Below, one piece after another: positions 1 to 10,739 of a DNA stretch of 60,000 nucleotides. Source of the DNA: Hydractinia symbiolongicarpus (taxonomy: Eukaryota; Cnidaria; Hydrozoa; Anthoathecata; Hydractiniidae). The stretch is from assembly GCF_029227915.1 (NCBI RefSeq), contig NC_079884.1, forward strand, positions 15,750,001 to 15,810,000. Direction: 5' to 3'. The notes under the pieces are model-generated. The model had not been told where the DNA came from and made no database searches. It worked only from the letters and a program-made list of their open reading frames with translations. Every line of letters begins with the position of its first letter. Position 1 is the first letter of the stretch. The position numbers were made by a program, and so were the translations under genes.

Positions 1-53
1 AGGAATGAACTGGGGGAACCGAGGGCAGAACTCCCTTATCACAAAATAAAAGG

Positions 54-319
54 ATGTTCAAATTCGGTAACGAGAATGTTAACTCAAGAGACTTTTATGC
101 CAAAGCGACTCCACTAAATATCGAAGATGTAAACATTGAAAATATCGTGCTAAGCGATCCTATTCCAAGCTATCCCCTCTATTGATCCAGACACCCAAAA
201 AGCTCTATTCCAATGATGCCTTGCGTTACGATGAGGGCTGCTCTTTTACCATGTCAGTAGACATCTATAACCACCCCGAGTGGTTAGAGAAATATGAGCA
301 GTATGTCAGCGGTACTTAG
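54..319 (+). pseudogene. Broken copy of the 192-aa element protein family
   Basis: Reading begins at the ATG at 54 and hits TGA at 183. A second stretch, from about 187 to the TAG at 317, is in another frame. Both parts match the intact 192-residue protein at 12,621-13,199: the first matches its N-terminus (shared VLSDPIP against LTVSDPIP), and the second matches its middle (TPK, then RY, then TMS, then PEWLEKY against PDWVAKY). About 25 residues between the blocks are missing, as is the C-terminal half. It converges on the membrane protein gene that ends at 397, the same arrangement as at 12,581-12,621. The function is unknown. A replication-associated or single-strand DNA-binding role is only a guess. 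Confidence 0.6.
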
Positions 320-341
320 AGGAGCCACCTGTTTATTCGTA

Positions 342-369
342 ATCTAGTGTGTTGCACAACATACTAGAT
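342..369. terminator. Perfect hairpin between convergent gene ends
   Basis: The 28-bp inverted repeat begins ATCTAGTGTGTT and ends AACATACTAGAT, with GCAC in the loop. All pairs are Watson-Crick except one G-T. It lies 23 bp after the stop of the 54-319 gene and 28 bp from the end of the convergent gene at 397. The equivalent junction in A2 (12,581-12,610) also has a hairpin but with unrelated sequence. Its role as a 3'-end signal is inferred. Confidence 0.5.
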
Positions 370-396
370 CACTTACTCGATCTACTGCGCAGATCT

Positions 397-1062
397 CTAT
401 TGAAGTTTTTTCAACAGTTCATCCTTGGCCTCTTCACGCCCTTGCGCGATCAGCTGCTGTTGCTCCCGTTCATTGATAGAATCCACGTTTTTGTGCGATC
501 AGCTGCTGTTGCTCCCGTTCATTGATAGAATCCACGTTTTTGTGTGTTCGCTGTCTGATCTACTCCTTCAACCTCATGTACTTTTGCTTCTCCTGAATGA
601 TTGGACTGAATTCTTGGTCGCTAATGACACCGTTCTCCTCAGCTTTCGAGATCAAGTCATCGATACAGTTGAGCTTGGTCTCTGCTAGTAGTCTGATGCT
701 CCCATGCTTTTTACTCTTGACACCCAGCCTCTTCCTCGCGTTCCGCAGACCAGCTTGTCCCAACCCTACGGCAATCGTAATTCCACACATAGCCACGGCT
801 AATAGTACACCGATCCCAGATGGCATGGTACCAATACCAACGCCGGAAGTTATCACACTTACCGATAGTAACCCGTGGTCCATATATCGAACCCACGTAC
901 CATGCATCTTGAACTTTTTAGCGAGCTTGTCCCGCTCTTTAATCTCAGCTCGCAAATATTGTTCCACCTCTTTGATCTTATTCCGTCTGTAGACTTGTCC
1001 TCCTCCATACCCTCCAGGGGTGCACTCGGTAAGCTCGCATGAAGCTTCATAATGTCAGTCAT
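397..1062 (-). pseudogene. Glycine-rich two-helix membrane protein, decayed copy
   Basis: The start is the ATG at 1062, 2 bp past the end of the upstream gene. The reading shifts frame near 985, runs through a 135-codon stretch (967-560), and shifts again at a 49-bp tandem duplication before ending at the stop at 397. The protein has a basic N-terminal helix (around KERDKLAKKFKMHGTW), two hydrophobic glycine-rich segments (around VITSGVGIG and ITIAVGLGQAG), then a charged C-terminal helical region. It is roughly 75 percent identical by eye to the gene at 11,354-12,589. A more distant relative is at 24,565-25,149. The pattern suggests a membrane-inserting protein, but its function is unknown. 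Confidence 0.65.
446..543. repeat. 49-bp perfect tandem duplication
   Basis: Two identical 49-bp units (446-494 and 495-543), starting GCGATCAGCTGCTG, lie inside the C-terminal coding part of the membrane protein gene. The length is not a multiple of three, so the duplication itself breaks the frame. The reading resumes in another frame and matches the C-terminus of the A2 homologue. Confidence 0.85.
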
Positions 1063-1064
1063 AT

Positions 1065-1445
1065 TTATTCTATTAGTAGATGGATAGTAATTCCCACGAA
1101 CAAGACGTTTTTATCATTACGATGTTCATCCCTCAACATGAACTCCAGCCTGTCTATTGAACCTTTAAGAGGAAGGTAAATAGGGTTATCAAAACTCCAC
1201 GTCAACATGTCTTCCCAGGCACTTACCTCTTTGGTCGGTAGGATGGAAAGAATTTTAGGTTTCTCCCCGTTAAGCAGGCAATCATCCTCATCGAGTTGGT
1301 GAAAAGTGAGCCTTAGATGCTGGTAAACATCAGTTTTATAGAAGCTGTCATGGTCACCCTCGGTAAACATTGCTTCGGTATGAAGATTATACCCCATAAG
1401 GTCCAGCAGTGATTTATCGACTATGAGGGGAGATAAGGGCTTCAA
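1065..1445 (-). pseudogene. Minor structural (penton-like?) protein, C-terminal half
   Basis: This open stretch of about 126 codons matches the second half of the gene at 10,740-11,353. Shared blocks include QLDEDDCLL, KIL then LPTKE, and DMLTWS. The first half (about 115 residues in A2) is absent, and the upstream sequence is already coiled-coil gene DNA, so the N-terminus was lost by deletion. The end is intact (HLLIE then stop), and the next gene starts 2 bp on, as in A2. The pattern of short beta-like stretches and its place beside capsid genes suggest a minor capsid or penton-like protein. No diagnostic motif proves this. Confidence 0.5.
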
Positions 1446-1492
1446 AAGGCCCTATATTAAAGTTCCCATCATCGGTCGACCCAGACACCGCT

Positions 1493-2789
1493 TTATGAAT
1501 CTTGATATCGTTCTTTTTTTCGAAAAGATTCAACCATTGCCCTTACTCTTCTTGTTTCCCATATACCCACAGCACCAGCCAAAGCCATGGACAAGTGCTT
1601 TGCCGCGAATTCAACAACTCTCGCTGCTATTCTGAAGAAGAACGATACGATCGTACCGATAATCCCTGGTAGCGCGGCGCGTGCCTTCCCTGCTAGGTAC
1701 TTCAAGAACCGTCCGAGTCTTTCAAGCTGCTTCCGCACAAAGCCCTTGTCATCAGCACTTCCCCCAGTTGCAGCAGCTCTTCCGCCTGCACTTTCTCCGG
1801 TGACAGCGAGTACGATGGTGGATATAAGCAGACCAACAGCACTCACGATACTTCCGATAGTCAGACCTTGCTCCTTGAACAAGATCTTGAGCTTTTCGAC
1901 CAAGGTTTTATCATCCCCCGCGATCTTGATCAAGGTGTCTTTGATGTTCATGAGATTAGTATGGATGCTGGAAGATAGTATGCCGTGTGCTTTTGCTGCA
2001 GACTCTTTTTAAGCTTTGAGTTGCTCTAGCTTTTTCTTAGCCTCGGCTATATCCCTGTCCCATTTAGCTAGCTGTACATCGGATGCTCCAGGTGTGGCCT
2101 TCTTCTCCTCAAGCTTTTTAATATCCCCTTCTATTCTCGTGATCTCATTCTCGTATGAAATCATCTTGCTTGTCAGGATTTTCAGGTTACCCTGGATCGT
2201 CTGAAGTTCAAGGTCAAGCCCCCTTCTCTCGCAATCAGTGAAGACACCAGACTCTTGCATAACGCTCTTCGTGGCATCGACGGCGTTCTTGATCTCCCCC
2301 AATGTTTGCATCGAAATATTTTCAGTGTTTTCAACCTTCTCGAACTTGTTAATAGGCCCCCTCACCCAGTCCCTTTTTGGCTTGGTATACTCAGCAAGAC
2401 CCAGGTCTTGTAGGCGGCCCGCACCTAGATCCTTCTCTATCGCGGAAGCTTTCCTCAGTTCACCATTGTTTTTCGTGAGCTTTATTCCATCGTAAAGAAG
2501 GTGGATTCCTCAAACTTGTCGTAGTGTCTCGCTGTTGGCTTTATCTACAGCTCCGCCTCAAGAGCTTCGTAAAGGCTATCAACTTTTGATTTCAGTAGCT
2601 CTCCCCGTGACGTTGGCGTAGTGTCTAGTTCCGAGCCTTCTAACGTGGAGCTAGCGATGCCGCGGTGCTGGACCCGTGAATATCCCCGGGTCGAAGGAGC
2701 TCGCTCTCGATACTAAACTCCTCAGGCTCGTCTTGAATATCTTGCTCTGATGTAAAGTCATCTCCTTCGTATATTGGATCAATCTGCAT
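1493..2789 (-). pseudogene. Coiled-coil protein with amphipathic C-terminal domain (A1)
   Basis: The start is an ATG at 2789 preceded by GAATAA. The reading has an acidic disordered N-terminus, then a frameshift and stops around 2,520-2,660. A conserved KNNG-LR-RL-LG block follows near 2,400-2,480 and a coiled coil at 2,010-2,365. After another break comes a long amphipathic/hydrophobic region (1,950-1,540) with motifs IAGDD, LFKEQG and ALPGIIG. The same architecture occurs at 23,244-24,469 and, shortened, at 8,800-9,540. The C-terminal region looks membrane-active and may be a virion component or viroporin-like, which is inference. It starts 21 bp from the divergent capsid gene at 2811. Confidence 0.65.
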
Positions 2790-2810
2790 TTATTCAACCT
2801 GTTAATAAAT

Positions 2811-3922
2811 ATGTACGGAACTAAGCTAGATCCTTATAAGGAATTAAAGACGATGCTTGCCATGAAAGGCAAGAGGCAGCGTGTCAAATTCTCCCACAAC
2901 CCCAGTACGATCAACCAAAACGAAGACTTGTATGTGAATCCCTGGTTCAAAACCTTCGCATGAGCTTGAACAGCCACGAAGTGCAAAACATCAGCGACAA
3001 CAATGTTCTTGCAGTGTATTGGGACTTGTGGCTGCCAAAATTTGATCGTGAGAACAACTTGATTCTAGAAGGCATCAACCCCAATGATGGTACCATCAGA
3101 GCTCTGCAAGTCAAAGCTAGCGACCATGTAGGAAATGATGAAGAAAAAGCGATCGTGGCAGCTTACAGCAATACCTTTTGCATCCCTATAGGCAAATTTT
3201 TCTTGTTGACACGAGACCTGCCCTTCTACCAAGCAGGGCTGGCTATATGACAGGTTGCAGTTTTTCATACATTTCGCACAATATGACCAAGTCATCAAAG
3301 ACTCTGGTACACCAAAATCAGGGTCTACCGAAGCTAAACCAGATAATTCGATAAAGTGACAAACGAAGGTCTCGCTAGTGCTATGATGTCTCGAGACTCG
3401 AGACTCGCGCTACCATACGAACGCATCCTCCGTAGCAAAGTGGTGACCCTGAAAAAGGCCGACACCTCCTACAACTTGCAAATCGACACTCCTGCCAAGA
3501 GTTTGAAGGGCATACTCCTATTATTCGTAGATCCCGCGAGAGTCAAGGCTTACAGTGGAGTCAATAAGACCTCCTACAACCCCAAGATCGAGAAAATCAC
3601 GATCACGGTGGAAGATGAGCCTAACGCACTGTATAGCCACGCCATGTTGCCGGAAGATCATCTCGAACAAGTCTTTGAACTCTTTGGTAGCCACGACTCG
3701 GAGGTAACCATCGGTCAGTTCATGACTGAGCGCTATGCGCTGTTCATAGATCTTCGAGCATCCAACGATAATTCCCTCCGCGGAAGTGCCAGGCCTCTAC
3801 AGAGGTTGTCGGATGGCATCACTCTCCACATGACGAAGAAAGCCGATGGAAGTGGGGATATAGGCTGCTACGTATACTTGCTCCAGGATGCGCAGTTGAA
3901 AATGGGCGCTTCCACTCTGTAG
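2811..3922 (+). pseudogene. Major capsid protein, double jelly-roll type (A1)
   Basis: The start is ATG 2811 (context AATAAATATG). The reading is interrupted by a TGA near 2,962, by a frame change between about 3,240 and 3,355, and by stops there. The last block (3,356-3,922) is open to TAG. It aligns along its length with the gene at 19,249-20,565: shared landmarks are INQN/IDQN, the DLWL-KF region, a YQAGL motif, YERIL/YDRIL, KGIL-LF, YNPKI and the C-terminal DAQL. Compared with B, about 45 residues of the N-terminal domain are deleted. The family assignment rests on position among Polinton morphogenesis genes and on conserved blocks I associate with adintovirus-like hexon proteins. No structure was computed. 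Confidence 0.65.
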
Positions 3923-3937
3923 AATACTAGAATAAAC

Positions 3938-4335
3938 ATGGCAACCTTAGCAGTAATGGCAGAAAGAGCGTTAATTAACGCGTTGACATTCTCAAGAAGT
4001 AATTTCCTATTCTCCAGCTCTCGGGGCATGGCGAAGCAGAACGTAAGAGGCACGATAAAGCGATCGAACAATTACAAGCAGCCCAAGCACAGTGGGTAAG
4101 GGATAGGCAGTCAAAGATTGACTGGTATAATCAGCAACGAGAGCTAAAGCGCCAAGCTGGCGAGAGTTTGGAAGAGTTGGATAAGGGTATGCGAGACTAT
4201 TACATCGCGACGATCGAGAAAGCTCCAAAGCTCTCGGACTATTATGTACCTTCCAAGCAACAGCAGGACGGCGAACTGACGTTTATCGTAGGGTCCTTGG
4301 CTCTGCTGGGTTTTGCGGTATACAAGTATATGTAA
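3938..4335 (+). pseudogene. Small coiled-coil protein with terminal membrane segment
   Basis: The ATG at 3938 follows the capsid stop by 15 bp. The first about 30 codons match the start of the 140-aa protein at 22,760-23,182 (MATLAVMAERALINAL against MASITLMLGGALANAL). A frameshift near 4,030 is followed by a charged coiled coil (AIEQLQAAQAQWVRDRQSK) and a hydrophobic C-terminal segment ending at TAA 4335. In both elements the encoded pattern is hydrophobic start, coiled coil, short linker, hydrophobic tail. The function is unknown; it may be a virion membrane or scaffold component. Confidence 0.55.
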
Positions 4336-4379
4336 GGAACGTTTTTGACATCTAATAAATATCAAAAGCACATATCGTT

Positions 4380-4920
4380 ACGGCTGAAGAAGCAGAAATC
4401 TATTTATTATCTATTACCAACCCGAACATCTATGGACTGGTCGAAAAGCCATCAAACTACTCACTGAGCAGAGCGGACTACCTAAAAAGAAAGTCATACA
4501 CTGGTTGACTCGTCAGCTTGCTTGGCTCCGCCATATTCGTGGGCCCAAGCGCATCAATTACCCACATTTTACCATTACAAAACCAAATGAAATGCACCAA
4601 TTTGATTTGCTCTACATGCCCCACAATAAAATGTATAGCAACACGTATAAATACATCCTCACAGGCATCGACGTGGCTTTGAGGTATAAGGTAGCGAGGC
4701 CTTTGCGTTCAAAAAAGGCTAGCGAAGTCGCTGACATGCTCAAGAACATATACAAAGCTGGACCTCTGCGTTATCCTAGTATATTCCAATGCGATAATGG
4801 TTTAGAGTTCAAGTCAGACTTAAGCAAGCTGCTAGACAGCAAAAAGGTCGAGATAAAGCGTGCAACGACCAAATATCACCATACTTTCACGGTGTTAGTG
4901 GAGTCTTCAAACCTCAAGAT
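4380..4920 (+). pseudogene. rve integrase, truncated (A1)
   Basis: The open stretch 4505-4933 carries the retroviral-type integrase core. FDLLYMP supplies the first aspartate, FQCDNGLEFK the second, and VES the glutamate about 35 residues later. A frameshifted N-terminal portion lies at about 4,380-4,500. The homologue at 25,683-26,666 continues for more than 130 further residues, including a C-terminal domain that is absent here. The last few codons before the stop at 4,931 overlap the truncated polymerase on the other strand. The enzyme would insert the linear element DNA into the host chromosome. This copy is dead by truncation. Confidence 0.8.
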
Positions 4921-7860
4921 GCTCCTTTTTTGACTGATCTAAGATAGCTTGACCAATATATACGGGCTTATTCATCTTGATTCCCGTCCTACCCATTTCA
5001 ACACCCATGAGGTTCTCGCTAAAGCGGTTCCCACCCCTGAAGTTTGGTTGCATGACTAGCTTCGTATAGGCAGCTTCATTCGTGACTAGGTTGATGTTCC
5101 GATGATTACGGATATTCTCCATGGTTTTTCCAAAGACTGAGATGTTCATCACGTTATAAAAGTCCTTCTCAAAGTCGTTCTTGGCGGCAGTTATAAGCCT
5201 CGTGTTATGGTCGATATAGTCCCGGACCCAAGGCTTTTGGTTAAACTGGATGACTCTATACACTTTCTTGAGCTCCAGCCCGTGTTTCAGGGCTTGATGA
5301 AGAGCCCCGATGTGTACCACGTATTTCCGCTTATGTTCTAGATTTGGGATTAGCTTCTCGACCCTGTGAACCACCTTGCGCTCCGATAGGAAGGGGAGCT
5401 CGTTGTACTTGTCATGTAGGCTCTTTGGATAATCGATGTCAACCTCCAAGATGTATCCATGCTTGTTGTCAGCGACGAGTTTACTGGTGCGCTTCTCTGT
5501 AATGGTCTCAACGTTTGATAACCATTTAAACCCATGCGTGGGCAGGTCTTGACGCATGGCCCAGCCATACAAATTGTTGGCATCAAGGTACTGCAAGTAT
5601 GACGACTCAACCTCTGGATCGTATTGATCCCCCATGTACTTGTTGTTGGCTTTGGCATATCTGTGCTTGAGTTATACCACCTCGAATACCTCTTTCGAAC
5701 ATCAGGAGCATGTCGGGATCCGTTAGTAGCTCCAGCTTGATTTTTGTGTACTTCAACGCTGCTTCCCATGCCAGGCCTGGTGCGCTGTAGAAATGGGCAG
5801 GCTCGAGCTTGTAGTTCTCCTGGCACACTCCCCGAAAGCTCTCGAATACATCGGCTAGTAGCAGGACGTCTGTAGTTAGATATAGGTCGTGATAGTCGCC
5901 CATGGTAGTCTCGAAGCCCCCTTGAGTGATGACATTCCATGCTTTTTGAGCATGCTTGTAGTCGTTGTCGCTAATTCCCTTTATGTTCAGCTTGCTATAG
6001 AAGGCCTCCTTGGGCGGTAGCTCCTCGAATCGCTGCCAGTCATCCATGTACTCATAGGGGTAGACATCCTTTCAAAGCATCAGCCTGAAGACATCATCCT
6101 TGTCGATGAATTTGACCATGGATGGTACGTTTGCCTTAGCCTGCTCCTTGTATAGCTGCTTCGTGGTATTCGAGTTGCAATTTTTACACCAAAAGCTTGG
6201 TACATACTTGGCGTTTATGCTCTGAAATTCCAGACATGTATCCGCGCACTGCTGACATTTCATGCCTGCAGTGTTTGTGCCAATAAGGTTGCTTGCCAAT
6301 TTGTCCAGGCTTGATGCCATAAAGCGGCAGCTGTCGATGAACCTCTATGGTCTTGTATGTATCATCATCACCGTGCCCCATGCCTTTCGGTGTTTTCAGC
6401 GATGCAACCAATATCCTGGGTATCGTACTTCTCACCGAGTTCTCGGATGAACAAGTGCGCGTCATACCCCGAGAGGTTGTGGAAGATCATGGGTACGTGG
6501 CTAGGTATCTTGTATCTGAGATTGCAAATCGCGTGCGCCCCGTGTAGTGGCAATGGCCCCGAACTTTACGAATATACTCGTTGTTGTCAAAGGGTTTCAT
6601 GCAGATGTGACAAGTCGTAGCGGAATCGTGCTCCCTCTTTAGTACCTCCGTTAGTGGTAACATGTCCTGCTGAGGGTAGGTGCTGTAGAGTCGCTTTACC
6701 TCATCCTCTAGGTGGTCGTCGAACTTCTTTACGCAGTCCTCACCCCTGTAAACTGTCAGTGGGTCTGGCACGGGTCCGTACGCAAAGGTACTATAGGTGC
6801 ACCAGCCACATGGTACGTGCTTGCTCAGCTTCCTCGTCTTGGTCTTCTTCTTATCTTTAGTCATGGGAACGAGCAGGGATTCGAAATCCGCATAGATGGC
6901 GAAGGGTACCTTGAACTGCTGCTGACCATCCTTGTAGTAGAGCCACTTTTCCTTTTCGCTTGGCATCGTGATCTTGACCGCTTCGTTATCCCTGTAGTAG
7001 GTATAGTGCTTTTCTCTCGATTCGATTGTTGGAAAGGCTTGCAGACAGTTCAGGCAAAAGTGCATTTTTGTTGTATTCTTCGATGTTTTACTAACCAATA
7101 GCCCTGAGACATTTTTGACGGCTATATAGTGGGTCTTTTTGTCGTCCGTGAAGAGTAACAGATTAACCTGTTTCTCGCGTCCGTTGTGTGTAGATCGGTG
7201 CAGGATATTGATCTCTTCCCCGTCACGTACAGAACGTTAACCGCTATGTCGGGGTTGTTCTTTTCTAATTTGTAGATATCCTTGATGCTTGTGAGAAACT
7301 TGATGCCCTGCAAGTTATACTGCTCTGCATAGGGTTTCAGCTTGCTGATTCTCTGTGGATCCCTAGCTATCTCTTCATGATGCAGAGCGGCGATAATGCT
7401 CCACTTGAAACACTCCTCGTCCTTGTTCGCGGGGTTAATGATGGCCTTTTTGGTGGCTACCAACTTGGTTGCTTCGATATACGATGAGCCCCTTGTTAGT
7501 CGTAGCTTATGGAAGTCCACGTCGAGGTGCATGATTTGACTGATTGTAAAGGCACTTTTGGGAAGTGTTCTGACTTTGGCAAATATCGTATCCAGCACCT
7601 CATACACGACGCCACCCCGAAATACTGGTGTCATGTTGCTGTGGAAGACCTTATCGACTTCGATAAACTCGTTGGTACCCTCCACTGGCTTCTTCCATTA
7701 AATCCAGAGGGAAAACTGCACCTTAGCAGATCCCATGTCTTTAACCTGCTTCTTGATCAGGGTTTTCACATGTGATCGCACCATCCCCAAGTATCCATCG
7801 ACATCCGCACCATCTATGCCAGGGAGCGAAAACTCCTGAATGCCCTATGGTGAGCATGCT
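4907..7860 (-). pseudogene. polB: Protein-primed type B DNA polymerase, truncated (A2)
   Basis: Read from 7,860 down, the gene has an N-terminal element-specific region, a CxxC/H finger-like block (MHFCLNCLQAF), exonuclease motif I (YADFES, near 6,885) and a second zinc cluster (CHICMKPF). Exonuclease motif II (NLSGYDAHLF) lies near 6,455, followed by a TPR1-like region (DYHDLYLTTDVLLLADVFE) and polymerase motif A (YLDANNLYGWAM) near 5,560. The gene ends within the palm just after ILDQSK at about 4,930, so the DTD motif C and the thumb are missing. At least six frame changes or stops occur, for instance near 7,105, 6,480, 6,065 and 5,650. The sequence type is the common Polinton polymerase and is clearly different from that of element B. 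Confidence 0.85.
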
Positions 7861-8004
7861 TATGTTCCTGGGGAGTGAATTTTTACTCCGATTGCTGCTT
7901 ATCTTCGGCATGATCCTCCCTTGCCTCTTCTTCAATTTCACCCATCAAGCTCTTCCTTGCACCATCATAAAGAGCAAGGATGCGATTATTTGCTGATGCT
8001 TATA

Positions 8005-8362
8005 TACTTTGCACCGGCTTTCTAATACCCTCCGGTATATAGTTCACAAGCCAGTCGGACCACTCTTGCAGTTTACTCTTTACCACTGGACGAATCCTCG
8101 CCATCTCTTGGCGTTCAAAGACATTCAAAGCTTCGGGTGTGGGGAGTGGAGGTTCAATCTTGCTCTAAATAGGACGGGTTTTTGCCATCTCTTGACGCTC
8201 GAATATATCCAAGGCATCTGGTGTAAATGCTCCTGGAGCAGCAACGGGTTGGGGTGGTGCCTCCAATAAAGCAATAAGGTCGGCTTTGCGTAGCTTGGAG
8301 TAGCCCGTAAGTCCACGGGTTTTCGCGATAGTATGTAACTGTTTCACAGTGTACTCAATCAT
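8005..8362 (-). pseudogene. SAP-domain protein / N-terminal part of the polymerase (A2)
   Basis: The start is ATG 8362 in the context ATAATAAATG. Residues 1-33 form a SAP-type helix-extended-loop-helix (VKQLHTIAKTRGLTGYSKLR), a DNA-binding fold. A proline-rich linker and the block FERQEMAKTRP follow. A diverged tandem duplication (about 8,095-8,215) then repeats FERQEMA-RP, and the second copy continues VVKSKLQEWSDWLVNYIP. The same SAP, linker, QQEMAK-RP-VKSKL order occurs at 27,247-27,600, immediately in front of the B polymerase. SAP and polymerase may therefore be one polypeptide or a tight pair. The reading breaks at a TAA near 8,165. Confidence 0.65.
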
Positions 8363-8799
8363 TTATTATATGGATTTCTTGATTTTAATCTATAAAATTT
8401 CTAGCGCGGTCGTAGTTTTAGTATGGGACTTTCCCCTACTCAATTGCGCAATCTCTATTTTTGTTGATGTCAGCATTATTTCCGCTAGTCGCTATTGTGC
8501 ATGCGTGGGATTTTATCGGTATTTCCGGAATTGTCGGATTATATCGGATTCGGAATTTCGGATTTCGGATTTCGGGGGATTTCCCTTGTCGTCCGTCGAC
8601 TGCGCTAGAACATACATTTTCCTATCTCTCGCATGTTGAGGATATCCACATATAGGTCCTCATTTTGATTGATTGTAGAGGGTATTTTACTTATCTGAAC
8701 ACGTTGTTTTCTACCTTTGATACCGAAGAGTTGTTTCGTCTCTGCGTAGGGATCCAATGTAGTTCGAAGCACTCATTTATTTAATATAGTTTTAAATAA
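8363..8799. other. Divergent intergenic region, no gene seen
   Basis: This lies between the SAP start (minus) and the coiled-coil gene start (plus). It contains a short run of CGGATTT-type repeats (about 8,540-8,580). No supported coding sequence was found. It would hold the divergent promoters of both genes. Confidence 0.4.
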
Positions 8800-9540
8800 A
8801 TGCCAACTAACCCAGTATTTGATCACGATCTTCCGGATGAGGAGGGCCGTCCAGACGATAAACCTGATGATACTACGCAATCAACGTCAAAACCTCCAAC
8901 AACGCCAGGGTCTTCAACGGTAATATAAGTTATATGATAGCGAGATTAGCAAGGCAGAGACAAGGGGGGAAAGAACTCGAGAAGCAGAAAGTCGGGGCAA
9001 CCAAGGGACAAAAGGCTAACATTGAGATAGAAATAGAAAATCTTAATGATAAGATCGAAAAATTGAACGATAAAAAAGAGGCTGCGCAAAATGCCCATAG
9101 TTTACTTTCCTCTGATATCTATAGCCAGCTGAAGGTCATCAAGGAAACGTTGATGAAAATTGCCGGAGATGACACGTCCCTCCTGGAAAAGCTTAAAATT
9201 TTGTTTAAGGAGCAGGGGATCACTATAACCAGTATAGTCTCTGCTATTGGTCTACTGATAAGCACCATCGTACTTACAGTTACAGGGGGAAGGGCTGGAG
9301 GTGCTGCAGGTGCCGCAGGGAAGGGGTTTGTAGAAAAGCAGCTGGAAAGATTAGGGAAATTCCTCAAATACCTGGCAGGTAAAGCAGGTGCTGCATTACC
9401 CGGAATTATGGGTACCGTAGTCTCGTTCTTTTTGAGGGTAGCGGCAGCAATTGTCGAATACGCAGCCAAGATCTGTACATGGCAATCGCTGTTGCCGTTG
9501 GGTTTGTCGTGGTATACGTTGCTAAGATGAAAAAGGCGTA
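8800..9540 (+). pseudogene. Coiled-coil protein with amphipathic C-terminal domain (A2)
   Basis: The start is ATG 8800 in the context AAATAAATG. An acidic, proline/threonine-rich N-terminus runs to a TAA near 8,926. The main stretch (8,934-9,470) then gives a coiled coil (IEIEIENLNDKIEKLNDKK), the IAGDD and LFKEQGI motifs, a glycine/alanine-rich hydrophobic stretch and ALPGIMG. A one-base shift near 9,470 puts the last hydrophobic segment (MAIAVAVGFVVVYVAK) in another frame, ending at 9,540. Compared with A1 and B it lacks the KNNG-LR block, so an internal deletion is likely. Confidence 0.6.
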
Positions 9541-9589
9541 ATATTAGCTATTGTTTAAGCCAGATGTAGGGAATGATGAGGCCTACCCG

Positions 9590-10716
9590 TGTCGTGATCA
9601 ACACTGTCTTGGTATCCTCGTATTGTCCCCCCTGTATGGTTTGCTCAGGAGGCGTAGCATGCTTAAGTGGTGTAGGGGGTATAGTCTGTATATTATGTAT
9701 AGGTATTTTGATAGTATGCTTTGAGGGTGTAGTATGTATAGGTGTTTTGATAGTATGCCTGGGGGGTGTTGTATGTATAGGTGTTTTGATAGTATGCCTG
9801 GGGGTGCAGCAGCCGCATGCCTCACAATAGGCTTGTTATTCACATCAACCTGGACCCCAACACTTACATTGGCAGGTGCAATCAGAATATTGTTGTTGTA
9901 GCCTTCAATTTTACCAATACGCAAGTTAAAATCAGAAGGTAGCATGTACACGCTTGGCATGACGGCAAAATTCACCGGCGTCCGGGCATATTGCAGCAAC
10001 TTCTGTAGTTTCGTGATGTCATGGCCTACATTCTCCTGACGTTGTACCATGGCTTCCAATTTTTGTAATAAAATTTACCTTAATGTGTAGTTGTCTGCAC
10101 CAGACCCGATTAAGGATGCTTTGGCCCCCGCTTGTGACCTAAGCAACAAGACCACGCAAACCCGGATACTTTTACTTAGCTTGGTCAGACCTTCCGATGC
10201 CAAACCCTGACTTGTTGGTATGATGAAATTTGCATAATCGACATTGACCTGAGGCCACCACCTACCATTTGAAAATGACGACATGACAGCCTTCAATTTG
10301 TACAAGTTATTAGGATCTGCACCATACTCTCGACACACTTGTGCATACCCAGAGGTTGAATAGGGGAAAAACAATCGTCATACGGCATGGGTACCTTCAT
10401 CCTGGTAAAGATGCGGTGCATGTGGTAATAGAAATGGAATTTAAAGGTCGAATTGAAAAGGGGTAAGGAGCCCGTCAAGTGCTTAGCAGAGATACCCAAG
10501 GCCGTAGTTGCGCAATGGGTGGCGAAATTTACCTGGATATTCCAATAGTCCAAGGCTTGTCCTGTCCAACCCACTCTGACAGGGTCATTTAGTAAGTTGG
10601 TTGGTATCTTGATGTCCTGATGACATGTCCTGATGTTCCAGGTTTGTTATACCAAGTGGCCATTCTCACCTGTTGGACCTGTACTTTGCCTTGGGGTTGT
10701 ATAAGTATATGTTCAT
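9590..10716 (-). pseudogene. Second structural protein candidate (A2)
   Basis: The start is ATG 10716, 23 bp from the divergent ATG at 10740. Successive frames give a region with FHFYYHMHRI and PMPYDDCF, a CREYGADPNN block, a serine/alanine-rich segment, then MPSVYMLPSDFNL and GYNNNILIAP. All match the gene at 17,461-18,606 in order (FHVYYHIRRI, PLPFEDGF, CSEYGVDSD, IYMLPSDMNL, GYNNKILIS). The C-terminal end contains a threefold 39-bp repeat. Conservation next to capsid-type genes and the divergent pairing with the penton-like gene in both elements suggest a virion protein. I cannot assign a family. Confidence 0.55.
9690..9808. repeat. 39-bp minisatellite, three copies
   Basis: The word TATGTATAGGT recurs at 9693, 9733 and 9772, spaced 39-40 bp, within otherwise near-identical units. 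A 39-bp unit keeps frame, and on the minus strand it encodes a 13-residue repeat around GILSKHLYI in the tail of the structural protein gene. Confidence 0.75.
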
Positions 10717-10739
10717 CCTTTTCTTCTAACAAGAAAGGG

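Larger units (their letters stand above)
1..4910 (+). mobile_element. Partial Polinton-like element A1 (decayed)
   Basis: This GC-richer block holds genes typical of Maverick/Polinton or adintovirus-like elements: a capsid protein, an rve integrase, a coiled-coil/amphipathic protein and a glycine-rich membrane protein. Nearly all carry frameshifts, stops or deletions. The left end lies outside the window. The right end is a breakpoint at about 4,905-4,940, where the integrase reading ends and a polymerase gene on the opposite strand begins, itself cut. Four of its genes have diverged counterparts in mirror order in the next block, so A1 and A2 look like two related elements fused tail to tail. 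That interpretation is inference; the gene content and disruption are seen directly. Confidence 0.7.

Noticed and set aside
425-992. Plus-strand open frames over 425-992 and 1,587-2,012
   Set aside because: They are antisense shadows of the minus-strand membrane and coiled-coil genes, which have homologues elsewhere in the window.
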